A stretch of DNA of 64,000 bases from Bacteroidota bacterium (GCA_023387985.1 JAEWHC010000008.1:124001-188000); one strand, 5' to 3'; shown: positions 15,742 to 27,772, counted from the stretch's first letter. Numbers and translations are program-made. Notes: generated by a model from the sequence alone, not told the origin.

Positions 15742-18700
15742 TTAACTAAATAAATAGGCTATATCATCTCTCGTCAGCTTTTTCACAAAGCCGGAATCAT
15801 CGGCTATGAGTTCTTTGGCAAGAATGCGTTTCTTTTCCTGTAATTGAATGATTTTGTCCTCCACCGTATCACGGCAGATCATGCGGTATGCAAAAATATT
15901 ACGGGTTTGGCCTATGCGGTGTGTACGGTCAATGGCCTGCTGCTCCACCGCGGGGTTCCACCAGGGATCGACGATGTACACATAATCGGCGGCGGTAAGG
16001 TTAAGCCCCACTCCCCCGGCTTTCAGGCTGATGAGAAACACTTTGCATTCCGGATCATTCTGAAATTTGTCGATGGCTTTCTGGCGGTCATTAATGGATG
16101 TGCTTCCATCAAAATAAACATATGGCACTTTAAGTTGCTCAAATTTTTCGCGGATGAGCGCAAGCATGCCGAGAAACTGCGAAAACACCAATGCTTTGTG
16201 ATTGCTGATGTTTTCGGTGATCTCGCGGGTGAGCTCCTCGAGCTTTATTGAATGGTTTGGATATTTTTCCGGTTCATTCAGGATTGACGGGCTGTCGCAA
16301 ATCTGCCGCAATTTCATGAGGCCCTGTAAAATCGTAAGCTGGCTCCGTTCCATTCCCTGCTCATCAATAAGCCCAAGCACCTTGTTTCGGTATTCATTCC
16401 GGAAGGCGTTGTAAACCGTGCGCTGTTCGTGGCCCATTTCACAGTACAAAATGGTTTCGGTTTTTTCCGGCAAGTCAGAGGCAACCTGTTCTTTGGTACG
16501 CCTCAGCATGAAGGGATAGATGAGTTTGCGCAGGTGCTGCTTTTGCTCATGTTCTCCAAATTTATCAATTGGTGTCGCAAATTCATTGCGGAAGAAATCC
16601 TGGCTGCCCAGCAAACCCGGGTTCAAAAAATTCATTTGAGCATAAATATCAAAAGTATTGTTTTGCAGCGGGGTACCGCTCATACATATCCGGTAGAGGC
16701 CATTCAGCAGGCAGGCGGCGCGGCTCACTTTACTGTTGGGATTCTTTATGGCCTGGCTTTCATCGAGCACGATATAATCAAAGGGAATTTCTTTGAGCAA
16801 CAACACATCACTTCTCAGCGTGCCATAAGTCGTTATTGTAACCTGCAGTTGGGCGGCATCTTCAATTTTGCGGTTACGCTGGGGCCCGTGATGGATCTGG
16901 TAACTAAGACCTGGCGTAAATTTCCTGATCTCATTTTCCCAGTTGTACAGCAGGGTGGTCGGGCAAACTACAAGGGCTTTCAACCTACCATTAACCAGCT
17001 GATAATGTTCAAGCATTGTAAGGGCCTGCAAGGTTTTACCCAACCCCATATCATCAGCAAGAATGCCGCCACAATTGTTGTCTTTCAAAAAATTCAGCCA
17101 GTGAAAACCACTTACCTGGTAAGGCCGCAGGATCTCGCGGAGATGCGCCGGCGGCATTACTTTTTTAATTCGCTTGAATTGCCGCAATCGATCCATTTGG
17201 CCTTCAAATTCCAACTGAATGGTTTCATCATTGCGGTTTTCATAAAGCTCATCAATTACACTGTATTGATAACGGTTGAGCCGGATCTGTTCACCATGCA
17301 TTTCCCCAACCTTGAAAAGCAGCGAATATTTTTTCAGCCAGTCCTCAGGCAATACGCCAAGCGTTCCATCCTGCAAAGGCACAACCTGCTGCTTTTTGGC
17401 CAGCGCTTTCTTAACTTCAGACAGCCTTACTTTTTGTTCACCGAAAGAAAGATCCACTTCCGCGTCAAACCAGTCCAGCCCACTGCTTACCCGTAAATGC
17501 GTGGTGGGCTTGGTGGTATTGAACCGGAAATTGCGCAGCATCTCAAAACCATAAATGGAAATGCCTTCCTTTTTCATGGTGTCCAGAAAATTAAAAAACC
17601 AATTGTTGCGCAATACGTCCGAACCTTTTAGTGCCAGTTCATTGCTGTGGCTGTTTACAATGAAGTTGTGGTGCAGTTGCCGCATCCTGTCAAAAAATTG
17701 CTTTTCCGCTTTGATATTCCGGTAAAGGATCTGGACCTTGCCTTCATGAAAAGTATAGACTTCCTCCATAAAATGAGAAGGAGCCAGGACGCCGTTATAG
17801 CTAAACTGAGGCACAAAAACGAGGAAGTCGCCTTTTTCGATAAGTTGAACGCTCATTTCCGGCTCGGCATCCCTGATCTCTTCAGTTAGCGATCCGGAAA
17901 ATTCCATATCCACCCAGGTCGAATAAGGCAGTAATTCCTGCTCAGCAAATTCTTGCCAGTTCTGCTGCTTAACGTTAACCGGTTTATGATAACGGTTGAA
18001 AACTTTAATGAAGCCCACACTTTCCCAGAACCCGATCTTTCCCTTATACAAAAACGCCACAGGGGATTCCCATTCGTTCTTGTCAAAATCAATCCATTCG
18101 TCGTCAAATTCCACCTGGCCTTTTATGGTCACTTCTCCTTTGCCGAGCACTGCATTTAACCTTGGTTTCAGCAAAGGCAAATGGATGAGAAGATTCGTTA
18201 GCGACTCGGTGATAAAGCGCTGTCCGGCGGGTAATAGCCAGGCGGGTGAAGAACTGTATTCTTCACTCAGTACCTTAAGTTTAGGAAAAATGTATTCGTC
18301 AATGAGCTCACGGGTTTCTTCGGGCAGATCGTTGCCATTGGTGTGAACGATATTTTCCCAGAAACCGCTGAATGGAGAATTCCGGTTCAGGTATTTGTTC
18401 ACTTCGGGATCGCCCATTTTGCGAACCAGTTGCAGCAAGCCGGTATCGCTTTCTTCAAGCTGGGGCAGGTCAATATAACGACTTAGGTCCAGCTTTTCCA
18501 GCCTGCCTGCAATGCCGCCATCGCCGGAAGGTTCGCCCGCTACAATATGCAACTCAAAAAAGGGATAGGTAACCCGGTTTTCTTTAAAAACAAGGCCAAG
18601 CCTTTTGGGATCTTTTGGCTGTTTTTCTTCATTAATCTTCTGGCTCCTGGCAAGGCTTTCCACATTTTGTGCCGGCGTGGATGCCGCGATATTTATTTTG

Positions 18701-19482
18701 CGGATGGAAGGATCCAATACGCGCAAAAATGGTTTATTGTCTTTGTAAACAAATTCAAATTTGCCTTCCAGGTTGTCTGTTAGCCTGTAGCCGTACATAG
18801 CAAGCAGGCGTTCCTTGTCCCGCTCATAGTTCCTGATGCTGTCAAAATAATGCGCCCCGTGGCTGTTGAGCAGTTGGAGAAACAGCACCGTTTTGTGCCG
18901 GCATAAAGGGTGTTCGGTTTCGGTGCAGGTACAACTGGTTTCAAAAAAACGCTCATCATTACGTTTGATTTTTACTTCATATTCCACCCCATTGTCGGTA
19001 AGCTCAGCCTCAACACGTTCGTTGGCCGCATGAATAATATTGGCAGGGGTGGTTCGCAGCAAATTTTCCGCCTCTTCAAATATTTCATTTCCCGCCAGGA
19101 TCCGTATGGCCTTCAGATCGATGGTTTTTATTCTTGCCAGGGTATGTTTTTGATCGTATTGAATGTGGCGGCTGTTCAGTAAACCCTGCTCATTCATTTC
19201 TTGCAAATAAAGCAACGCAGCGGCTTTATGCCGGCAAACCTTGGTGAGATTGTAAGGGCATGTACACCGGATATTGATGGTATGGGGATGATTATAACGT
19301 TCCACTTTCACCTTATACCAACTGTGGTACATGTCATCTTTCATGCGCAAAGTGATGCTCTCCAAAACGGGGTTATGATCCAATACATCAATGCCGGCAG
19401 CAATGTGAATTTTTCTCCCCCTCCGGATTACCTCTTCGCTTGCATTGTTGTAAATATGCTTGATGAAAAATGGTAATGACAT
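15742..19482 (-). CDS. SNF2-family DEAD/DEAH-like ATPase with two SWIM-type zinc motifs
   Basis: 1246 aa. Two SWIM-like motifs are seen: C73-x-C75...C83-x-H85 and C184-x-C186...C194-x-H196. A long middle region of unknown fold follows. The SNF2 motor has motif I DDMGLGKT (about 809-816), motif II DESQ (about 906-909, in place of DEAH), and in the C-terminal helicase domain YFDGSTSINDRQ and DPWWNPAVEQQAIDRTHRIGQ. SNF2 enzymes of this bacterial type (RapA/HepA or SWIM-containing group) translocate on double-stranded DNA and remodel protein-DNA complexes; the precise role is unknown. No methylase or nuclease is adjacent, so a defence role is not supported. Confidence 0.9.
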   Translation of the reverse strand: MSLPFFIKHIYNNASEEVIRRGRKIHIAAGIDVLDHNPVLESITLRMKDDMYHSWYKVKVERYNHPHTINIRCTCPYNLTKVCRHKAAALLYLQEMNEQGLLNSRHIQYDQKHTLARIKTIDLKAIRILAGNEIFEEAENLLRTTPANIIHAANERVEAELTDNGVEYEVKIKRNDERFFETSCTCTETEHPLCRHKTVLFLQLLNSHGAHYFDSIRNYERDKERLLAMYGYRLTDNLEGKFEFVYKDNKPFLRVLDPSIRKINIAASTPAQNVESLARSQKINEEKQPKDPKRLGLVFKENRVTYPFFELHIVAGEPSGDGGIAGRLEKLDLSRYIDLPQLEESDTGLLQLVRKMGDPEVNKYLNRNSPFSGFWENIVHTNGNDLPEETRELIDEYIFPKLKVLSEEYSSSPAWLLPAGQRFITESLTNLLIHLPLLKPRLNAVLGKGEVTIKGQVEFDDEWIDFDKNEWESPVAFLYKGKIGFWESVGFIKVFNRYHKPVNVKQQNWQEFAEQELLPYSTWVDMEFSGSLTEEIRDAEPEMSVQLIEKGDFLVFVPQFSYNGVLAPSHFMEEVYTFHEGKVQILYRNIKAEKQFFDRMRQLHHNFIVNSHSNELALKGSDVLRNNWFFNFLDTMKKEGISIYGFEMLRNFRFNTTKPTTHLRVSSGLDWFDAEVDLSFGEQKVRLSEVKKALAKKQQVVPLQDGTLGVLPEDWLKKYSLLFKVGEMHGEQIRLNRYQYSVIDELYENRNDETIQLEFEGQMDRLRQFKRIKKVMPPAHLREILRPYQVSGFHWLNFLKDNNCGGILADDMGLGKTLQALTMLEHYQLVNGRLKALVVCPTTLLYNWENEIRKFTPGLSYQIHHGPQRNRKIEDAAQLQVTITTYGTLRSDVLLLKEIPFDYIVLDESQAIKNPNSKVSRAACLLNGLYRICMSGTPLQNNTFDIYAQMNFLNPGLLGSQDFFRNEFATPIDKFGEHEQKQHLRKLIYPFMLRRTKEQVASDLPEKTETILYCEMGHEQRTVYNAFRNEYRNKVLGLIDEQGMERSQLTILQGLMKLRQICDSPSILNEPEKYPNHSIKLEELTREITENISNHKALVFSQFLGMLALIREKFEQLKVPYVYFDGSTSINDRQKAIDKFQNDPECKVFLISLKAGGVGLNLTAADYVYIVDPWWNPAVEQQAIDRTHRIGQTRNIFAYRMICRDTVEDKIIQLQEKKRILAKELIADDSGFVKKLTRDDIAYLFS

Positions 19483-19543
19483 GTAAAATCCTCAGGTTAA
19501 ACTATGGTTGGCTTGTTTCCGGCCTTCAGAAAAAGGCAATCTG

Positions 19544-19576
19544 CAAAAGTAACCGATTTTTTGGCGGACAGCCAAA
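19544..19576 (-). promoter_or_regulatory. Promoter for the SNF2 gene
   Basis: Minus strand TTTG (19576-19573), 21 nt, TACTTTTG (19551-19544). Start codon ATG 19482 follows after a leader of about 55 nt. Confidence 0.5.
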
Positions 19577-19646
19577 TGAAGGCAATTACCATTGCGTTAA
19601 AACGTCATGATTTGACCCTATGTTTTTATGAGGTCGCTTCCTGCAT

Positions 19647-21269
19647 TTACCGGGTGGCTTCAACCAGCCACACATCGTTGCTTACATAATTTGGCCAGCG
19701 GTACAGGAGGCGATGCGGGTACTTTCTGGCAGCTTCGCTACCGGTGATATAGAAATTTCCGGGCACAATAGTATCCGAGGCCTGCAGAATTTTGCCGGTG
19801 CGCAGCATGTACAAATAACTGAAACCATCGGTATTGCCGGTATACGCCCTCTTTTCCAGGAAAAGTTTTGAGGGATCAACTTTTTCAATTACCGTTTCAA
19901 AATGCGCAATTTGCTCCTGCTGGTAGCCTCCGCGGTTTTCAACCACAAACGAGTTGAAAGCCATACGGGCAAAACCCAGCATCAACACAAAAGCCAGCAA
20001 GCGGTAATTGGGTTTGCGCATAGCCAGCCAGAACAGGACGCCTAAAGAAACAGCCAATAAAATACTTTTGGGGATCAACAAATGCGTTGATTCGATCTCC
20101 TTAATGAATGGTGGGGCAATAACGCCCAATAGCAGCGCGCCAAAAAATATCCACAGCAAGCCATCAACAATTTTTCGCGGTAAACTTTGCGGCCGCGATT
20201 CCAGGTAAATCCACAAGGATACTGTATATAAAACAGGAACCAGCATGAAATAATACCGGGCGGCCGTTTCAATGTTTGGCGAGAGCCAGTAAATAAAAAA
20301 TCCGGGTAGAAAAACCAGGGCATTGTACATCATAAAATCATGCCCACGAAGTTTTTGCAGAAAATCTTTCCGGAAAGCAGTAATGGCCATAATTGCCCAG
20401 GGTGCAAAATGATAAAACCAACTGAAAGGATAACTGAAAACATGTTTTAAGGTGGAGGAAACTTCACTCTGCGTCACCGTACGTTTGGTATTTTCATTCA
20501 GCATATTGCCAAACATTTCGGAAAGGGTAACATTTGAAACCAAGAAATAAGCGGCATAATACCCGCCCGCCACCAATAAAAAAACCAGCAGGCCCACCAT
20601 GCTTTTCAGGCTTAGCAAGCGCCTGAATTCTTTCTTCCAGCCAAAATAAATCAGCAGGCTGGTGGCCTGGAAAAACAATGCCGGAATGCCCTTCATCAGG
20701 AACGCAAGCGCCGTGGCCAGCCAGGTAAGCAAAAACAATTTCCAGAAATGCTTCTTTTCTCCCCAATGATAAATGCCGATGAACGACAAATAAACCATGC
20801 CACTGAAGGCGATGTCGATCAATCCAAGCAATCCATCGTAAAAAAGAATCCGGCCATTGGTAATGAAAAACAGGGCGGCAAGTATCGCAAATTTCTGGCT
20901 GACCTGTTTTTTAAGGAATGCGTAGATGATTGTACCAAAAAGAAACAGGAACAGGATAACAGGAAACCGCAAGGCAAAAGCATTTACCCCGAAAACCTTA
21001 TAGGAAACCGCAATGATCCAGTTGTATAACGGTGGCTTATTTAAGTAATCCACACCATTGAGCGTGGGTACAATATAATCGCCACGGTGCATCATTTCCA
21101 GGGTCACCAATGCACGGCGGTTTTCATCCGTCCGCGGATCCACCGGCAGGTACCCGAGATGAGAGAGATAAGCTGTCAGCAGCAAAACCAGGGCCACAAG
21201 TGCAAGCCACAAGTATGCCTTGCCGGGTTTTTGCAAGTACCATTCTCTGTAATCAGCGCTTTTGAACAC
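19647..21269 (-). CDS. ArnT/GT39-like membrane glycosyltransferase
   Basis: 540 aa with about 11-12 hydrophobic helices. The catalytic loop after helix 1 carries the paired motif PRTDENRRA, and the KPPLYNW segment follows, both typical of the GT39/PMT and ArnT group (glycosyltransferase family 39, PF13231). These use polyprenyl-phosphate sugars as donors on the periplasmic side of the inner membrane, e.g. for lipid A or protein glycosylation. The acceptor here is unknown. The gene lies 130 bp downstream of rho in the same direction, with a hairpin in between, so it probably has its own promoter. Confidence 0.85.
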   Translation of the reverse strand: MFKSADYREWYLQKPGKAYLWLALVALVLLLTAYLSHLGYLPVDPRTDENRRALVTLEMMHRGDYIVPTLNGVDYLNKPPLYNWIIAVSYKVFGVNAFALRFPVILFLFLFGTIIYAFLKKQVSQKFAILAALFFITNGRILFYDGLLGLIDIAFSGMVYLSFIGIYHWGEKKHFWKLFLLTWLATALAFLMKGIPALFFQATSLLIYFGWKKEFRRLLSLKSMVGLLVFLLVAGGYYAAYFLVSNVTLSEMFGNMLNENTKRTVTQSEVSSTLKHVFSYPFSWFYHFAPWAIMAITAFRKDFLQKLRGHDFMMYNALVFLPGFFIYWLSPNIETAARYYFMLVPVLYTVSLWIYLESRPQSLPRKIVDGLLWIFFGALLLGVIAPPFIKEIESTHLLIPKSILLAVSLGVLFWLAMRKPNYRLLAFVLMLGFARMAFNSFVVENRGGYQQEQIAHFETVIEKVDPSKLFLEKRAYTGNTDGFSYLYMLRTGKILQASDTIVPGNFYITGSEAARKYPHRLLYRWPNYVSNDVWLVEATR

Positions 21270-21309
21270 GACCTAAACCAGGATTATTTTGGTTCATGCA
21301 AAAATGCAG

Positions 21310-21334
21310 AATGCCGGCGAATAAAACCGGCATT
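21310..21334 (-). terminator. Hairpin downstream of rho
   Basis: Arms AATGCCGG and CCGGCATT with a 9-nt loop, followed on the minus strand by a short ATTTTT run. A probable terminator of the rho transcript. Confidence 0.55.
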
Positions 21335-21398
21335 TCTGTATATTGAATTCATGAAAGCTATTCAGCGCATGGAATGCAGGAAATCCATTTTCTTCCAT

Positions 21399-23177
<1,779 letters not shown>

Positions 23178-23447
23178 AGAATATGTTCAAAAAATTTTTG
23201 TATAAAAAAGGCTTGTTTCTTTGCCTAAGGTAAAATGGTAATTGTTGGTTGGTGAGCCGGATTGCCAATGAGCAGATTTCACAATGGCCGGGACCCGATT
23301 CGTGGCAAAAGTAAGGGCCGCGATCATTTCCAACAACATCTGGAAATTTATTTATGTTTTTATGTAAAACTTTTTATCCGAAGGCATGTATGTCCTCTGT
23401 TCTCAGAATTAAACCTGCTATTGCTAACTTTACCAAAACAGATTTCG

Positions 23448-23798
23448 ATGAGAAATATCCTTGTCCGGATACTGATTACAGCAGGAGTTATTTTATTTCT
23501 TGGCTGGCTACTGCCCGGCGTTGCGGTGATCAGTACATGGAAAGCCATATTGGCTGCCATTGTCCTTTCGCTGATCAATGCTATCGTGCGTCCCATTCTT
23601 GTGCTGCTCACCTTTCCGGTAACCCTTATTACGCTGGGTTTATTTCTGCTGGTGATCAACGCGCTGATGGTATTGCTCGCGACCAGGTTCGTAAGCGGGT
23701 TTACCGTAGATGGTTTTTGGTGGGCTATTCTTTTCAGTATTCTATTATCTGCCATTTCATCTTTCCTGCAGGGCAGGTTATTGAAAAATTCAGATTAA
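23448..23798 (+). CDS. Small four-helix membrane protein, phage-holin family 4/YvlD type
   Basis: 116 aa from ATG 23448; the ORF can be extended to 23262 but the extra 62 residues are not conserved in type. Four hydrophobic helices are seen with the family motif LSLINAIVRPILVLLTFPVTLITLGLFLLVINALM. The PF04020 family was named for holin likeness, but most members are chromosomal proteins (YvlD) and no phage genes are near. Function unknown, possibly envelope stress related. It ends 15 bp before the recQ start codon, so they are likely cotranscribed. Confidence 0.8.
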   Translation: MRNILVRILITAGVILFLGWLLPGVAVISTWKAILAAIVLSLINAIVRPILVLLTFPVTLITLGLFLLVINALMVLLATRFVSGFTVDGFWWAILFSILLSAISSFLQGRLLKNSD

Positions 23799-23813
23799 TG
23801 CCCGGGAATGGTT

Positions 23814-25724
23814 ATGCCGAATTTTGAACAGCTCCTTCACAAATACTACGGTTACCCGGAATTCCGCCCCGGTCAAAAGGAAATCATCGATTCGGTATGG
23901 GAAGGAAAGGATACCCTCGCCCTGCTGCCCACAGGTGGCGGCAAATCCATTTGCTATCAAATACCGGCACTCGCCAAAACCGGCACCTGCTTGGTGGTTA
24001 CAGCTTTGATTGCACTCATGAAAGACCAGGTGAGGCACCTGCGCAGAAGGAACATTTCAGCGGCCGCGGTTTTTAGCGGAATGAGCGCACAGGATGTAAA
24101 AAAAACTTTTGAAAATACCTGTGACGGTGTCTACAAATTCCTGTTTGTCAGTCCCGAAAGATTGCAATCTCCTTTGTTTCGCGAATACCTGCCGGGAATG
24201 AATATCCAATTGCTGGTGGTGGACGAGGCCCATTGCATTTCGCAGTGGGGATACGATTTCAGGCCACCGTACCTGAAGATCGCCGAAATACGTTCAGATT
24301 TAGCCCCTGATGTTCCTGTTCTTGCGTTAACGGCCACTGCCACGCCTTATGTACAACAGGACATTATGGAGAAACTCGGTTTCCGTTCTGGCGGCCGTTT
24401 GATTGCGCAATCTTTTGCAAGGCCAAACCTTTCCTTCAGTGTCTTCCGGGTGCCGGATAAAATCAACAAGCTGCTGGAGATTGTAAGGTCGGTAAAGGGC
24501 TCCGGTCTGGTGTATTGCCGCAACCGGCGCAAAACTGCAGAAATTGCCCACTTACTTCAACTTGAGCGTGAGGAGGCCGATTTTTACCATGCTGGTTTAC
24601 CCATTCAAGAACGAAATAAAAGACAGGACGACTGGATCAATAACCGCATCCGGATCATGGTCTGCACCAATGCATTTGGAATGGGCATTGATAAACCCGA
24701 TGTGCGGAGTGTGGTACATATGGATGTTCCCGACAGCCTCGAAGCTTATTACCAGGAAGCCGGGCGGGCGGGCAGAGATGGCAAGCGTGCTTATGGGGTG
24801 ATGTTGTTCACTGACAAAGATGTGGAGCAGTTGCTTAGCCTGCCAGACCAGAAATTCCTGCCGGAAAAAGAAGTGCAGAAGGTTTACGATGCGGTGGCCA
24901 ATTATTTGCAGGTGCCTTACGGACATGGTGAAGGCCAGTATTTCCCTTTTGATTTTCAGACTTTTTGCACCAATTTCAACATACCGGCCAATACGAGTTT
25001 ATTTGCGTTGCAGGCTTTGCAGGCAGCTGATTACCTGAGTTTCAATGAACAGATCCTTTTGCCTTCAAAAATTGAGATCACCGCTTCGAGGGAAACGATG
25101 GAAAAACTGGAGAAAACGCATCCTGAACTGGACGATGTGCTAAAAACGCTTTTACGAAGCTATGAAGGCATAATGGACATTCCGGTGAGAATCAATGAAC
25201 GGTTCCTGGCTGGAATATTGAAAAAAACCGAAGAGCAAATCGTTTCCCGGCTGAAAAAACTGGCAGGCTACCAGATCATTCAATACGCAATAAAAACCGA
25301 TGCCCCGCAGATCTACTACTCCTGCCCACGGGTGCCATCAAAAGAAGTGATCATCGAGAGTGAGTTTTACTGGAAACGCAAACAACTTTACATCAGCCAG
25401 ATTGAGCAGGTTGCCAATTACCTGCGTGAACCCAACAAATGCCGGAGCAGTTTTTTACGGAATTATTTTGGGGACGCTTCCGATGAACGTTGTGGCATTT
25501 GCGACAATTGCCTGAACCGCAGGCAACCTGATGCGCCAGATGAGATGGTGATGCGTGCAGCCGGTGATATGCTGCAGGAATTGCATATGCCCAAAACATC
25601 CATGGCTTTGCGCAGGCATTTTATTTCATTACCCCGGCAGACTTTTGAAGCAGCCATTGACTACCTGCTGAGTGAAGAAAAAATTAAGCAAACCCCGGAC
25701 GGAAAATTTTTCAGGCAGGGATAA
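23814..25724 (+). CDS. RecQ-family ATP-dependent DNA helicase (shorter paralogue)
   Basis: 636 aa from ATG 23814 (ATG 23808 adds MV). P-loop PTGGGKS (39-45), DEAH at 137-140 within VVDEAHCISQWG, and the helicase C-terminal domain with QEAGRAGRDG. A zinc-binding C-terminus has Cys residues in CRSSFLRNYFGDASDERCGICDNC. There is no HRDC domain. Motif Ia reads TALIALMKDQ rather than the usual SPLIALMKDQ. RecQ enzymes unwind forks, bubbles and recombination intermediates 3'-5'. A second, longer RecQ is encoded at 41442-43766, so the two have probably divided tasks. Confidence 0.93.
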   Translation: MPNFEQLLHKYYGYPEFRPGQKEIIDSVWEGKDTLALLPTGGGKSICYQIPALAKTGTCLVVTALIALMKDQVRHLRRRNISAAAVFSGMSAQDVKKTFENTCDGVYKFLFVSPERLQSPLFREYLPGMNIQLLVVDEAHCISQWGYDFRPPYLKIAEIRSDLAPDVPVLALTATATPYVQQDIMEKLGFRSGGRLIAQSFARPNLSFSVFRVPDKINKLLEIVRSVKGSGLVYCRNRRKTAEIAHLLQLEREEADFYHAGLPIQERNKRQDDWINNRIRIMVCTNAFGMGIDKPDVRSVVHMDVPDSLEAYYQEAGRAGRDGKRAYGVMLFTDKDVEQLLSLPDQKFLPEKEVQKVYDAVANYLQVPYGHGEGQYFPFDFQTFCTNFNIPANTSLFALQALQAADYLSFNEQILLPSKIEITASRETMEKLEKTHPELDDVLKTLLRSYEGIMDIPVRINERFLAGILKKTEEQIVSRLKKLAGYQIIQYAIKTDAPQIYYSCPRVPSKEVIIESEFYWKRKQLYISQIEQVANYLREPNKCRSSFLRNYFGDASDERCGICDNCLNRRQPDAPDEMVMRAAGDMLQELHMPKTSMALRRHFISLPRQTFEAAIDYLLSEEKIKQTPDGKFFRQG

Positions 25725-25797
25725 CCAGTTACCCATACTGCCCGGCCGAAACAAGCGGGGGTAAAAGTCGTGCTGTTTCGCAGTACGGCTCAATGCA

Positions 25798-26160
25798 TTA
25801 TTCCTCTGTAAAAACCATAGCTTTTTTACGGCGCAGCAAAAAAGTAAATGCGGCCATTGCAAAATAAAATACACTGATGCCTTCGTAAAAAAAAGTGGCT
25901 TTATGCAGCTTTATCTGGTAAAGGGCCCAGGCGAGAACGGCAAGCCAGATGGATTCCATCACAAGCATCCAAAGGGGATGAGTCTTAAATTTTCTGCTGA
26001 TAATGCCGTGGCTGATGCTGAAGCCGATAAACAACAAGCCGGCACCCACCGCTAAAGATTGCATTAAACCAGAAGTTTGCGGCAGAAAAAAAGCATAGTA
26101 CAACGAAAGCAATGCGGCAAAAGCGTGCAACGCAGATTTGATCCTCCGGCCAATTACCAT
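25798..26160 (-). CDS. Small membrane protein of unknown function
   Basis: 120 aa with four predicted hydrophobic helices (SALHAFAALLSLYYAFFL, LMQSLAVGAGLLFIGFSI, PLWMLVMESIWLAVLAWALY, and ISVFYFAMAAFTFLL) and a basic end (RRKKAM). I do not recognise the family. The frame extends to an ATG at 26220, giving 140 aa. I prefer ATG 26160 because a near-consensus -7 box (GACCTTTG) lies 7 nt upstream of it. It is 23 bp from the sulfatase stop but points the same way, so it could be the last gene of that transcript. Confidence 0.55.
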   Translation of the reverse strand: MVIGRRIKSALHAFAALLSLYYAFFLPQTSGLMQSLAVGAGLLFIGFSISHGIISRKFKTHPLWMLVMESIWLAVLAWALYQIKLHKATFFYEGISVFYFAMAAFTFLLRRKKAMVFTEE

Positions 26161-26242
26161 AATGCCGCAAAGGTCAGCAATTCCACCTGAAATCAGCGAA
26201 ATATGTCCGCTAAAAAACATCCCCCAAAAAACGGGGTTGACC

Positions 26243-27772
26243 TCATTTACTGAAATGAGGAAAAGGAACCGGGTGACCGGTCATTTTATCCAACGGCATT
26301 TGAGCCCCTTTTTTTTCCAACTCCCTGCGCAGCCGCTTCACCATGTGCTTTGCGCGGCCCGGCCGCGAAGTTGAAAGATCCCTGGATTCACCGATATCCT
26401 GAGCAAGATTATAGAGCTTCATAGTTGCATCACGGTAATAGTAGATCAGTTTCCAATCCCCTTTGCGGATGGCTGATGTCCAGCTTACATAGGTATCAGG
26501 TATGTCTGGGCGGTCAGGCGTCCATTTGTTGGGGAAATGCCAGGTTTGAGTGGTGTTTTTCTTTTGCCTGGCGGGATCCCTGAAATAAGGAAAAAGGCTT
26601 TTGCCGTCTACCACCTGAATGGTATGGGGTTTACTCAGACCCGCAATTTCCAGCAGCGTTGGAAAAAAGTCATGGATATGGGCGATTTGCCGGCTTTCCG
26701 TACCTGCCGGAACCACTCCAGTCCATTGCACAATCAGCGGAACCCGGATCCCTCCCTCAAACAGCGAACCTTTTCCATTACGCAGCGGGGAATTCTGGGT
26801 ATCAAATGGGCCCATTCGGGGTTCACGGGTATAACCGCCGTTATCCGACATGAAAACAATCAGGGTCCTGTTCTGCAAGTCATTTTTTTCCAGGTAATCC
26901 ATCAGGTCGCCTAGGCTTTTATCAAAGCCTTCCACCATGGTGGCATAGGCCGCTTCTCCGGCAGGAAGATCCTTGTAATGTGCTGAGAATCGCGGATCTG
27001 GTTCAAAAGGCAGGTGCACCGCATACTGCGACATATTCAGGAAAAAAGGTTTGCCGGCTATGCGGCTCTCTTCCATTTCGCGAATGGCTTCCAGGGTAAT
27101 GGCTTCGGTAATATAGGTATCGGATCCCCAGTATTTGCCGAGGTTGGGCACTGCCCGGAAATTTGAACTCCCTGGGTTATTCCCGTAATTTTTTTCGCCG
27201 TAAAAACTCCCCGGTTGCCCCGCCGCGGTTCCACCAATATTTACATCAAATCCAAGATTTAATGGTTCGGCGCCAGGCGTACCGGCCGCGCCCCAATGGG
27301 CTTTGCCCACATGGATGGTGCGGTAGCCTTGCTGCTTCAAGAGACTGGCAAGTGTGGTGGCGTAAACAGCCCGTTCTACGCCCGGAGTGGCGGAAACGCC
27401 ATTTACATTCCAGTCGGGTGCCTGCAATTTCGGATCGTCGGTAGCATCGGTTGGGGTATTTTTATGCATGGTCCAGTTAGATACTTTGTGCCGGGCCACA
27501 TTCATGCCGGTGAGGAAGCTTACCCGCGTAGGCGTGCATACCGCATTGGCATAAGCGCTGGTAAATTTCATGCCTTGCCCCGCCATTTTTTCAAGGTTGG
27601 GCGTGCGGAACCTTTTATTGGCTTCGGTTTCCTTTTCCCAGAAGGGTACGGAGATATCCTGCCATCCCAGGTCATCCACGAAAAAGAAAATGATATTGGG
27701 CCGCTCATTTTGCTGCGCAAATGCGTTGACCGTTATGAAGAAAAGCCCGGCCAATATCCATTTCATCTTCAT
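26243..27772 (-). CDS. Secreted sulfatase (arylsulfatase A-like)
   Basis: 509 aa with signal peptide 1-20 (VNAFAQ). The sulfatase signature C-x-P-x-R is CTPTR with C79, the residue converted to formylglycine. D33 and D34 in FVDDLGW bind the metal, with D-N in MSDNGG further on. So this is a Cys-type sulfatase of the S1 family that removes sulfate from glycans. It lies downstream of susC-susD in the same direction; a terminator and a possible separate promoter (TAGTTTTG at 27813-27820) stand between. Its presence suggests the locus feeds on a sulfated polysaccharide. The maturase enzyme is not in the window. Confidence 0.92.
   Translation of the reverse strand: MKMKWILAGLFFITVNAFAQQNERPNIIFFFVDDLGWQDISVPFWEKETEANKRFRTPNLEKMAGQGMKFTSAYANAVCTPTRVSFLTGMNVARHKVSNWTMHKNTPTDATDDPKLQAPDWNVNGVSATPGVERAVYATTLASLLKQQGYRTIHVGKAHWGAAGTPGAEPLNLGFDVNIGGTAAGQPGSFYGEKNYGNNPGSSNFRAVPNLGKYWGSDTYITEAITLEAIREMEESRIAGKPFFLNMSQYAVHLPFEPDPRFSAHYKDLPAGEAAYATMVEGFDKSLGDLMDYLEKNDLQNRTLIVFMSDNGGYTREPRMGPFDTQNSPLRNGKGSLFEGGIRVPLIVQWTGVVPAGTESRQIAHIHDFFPTLLEIAGLSKPHTIQVVDGKSLFPYFRDPARQKKNTTQTWHFPNKWTPDRPDIPDTYVSWTSAIRKGDWKLIYYYRDATMKLYNLAQDIGESRDLSTSRPGRAKHMVKRLRRELEKKGAQMPLDKMTGHPVPFPHFSK

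Noticed and set aside
16429..17496. 355-codon plus-strand ORF
   Set aside because: Fully inside the SNF2 gene on the other strand, with no recognisable motif; a shadow frame.
23448..23798. Prophage remnant suggested by the 'phage holin' family name
   Set aside because: The family is mostly chromosomal YvlD-like proteins, and no phage genes or integration sites are near.
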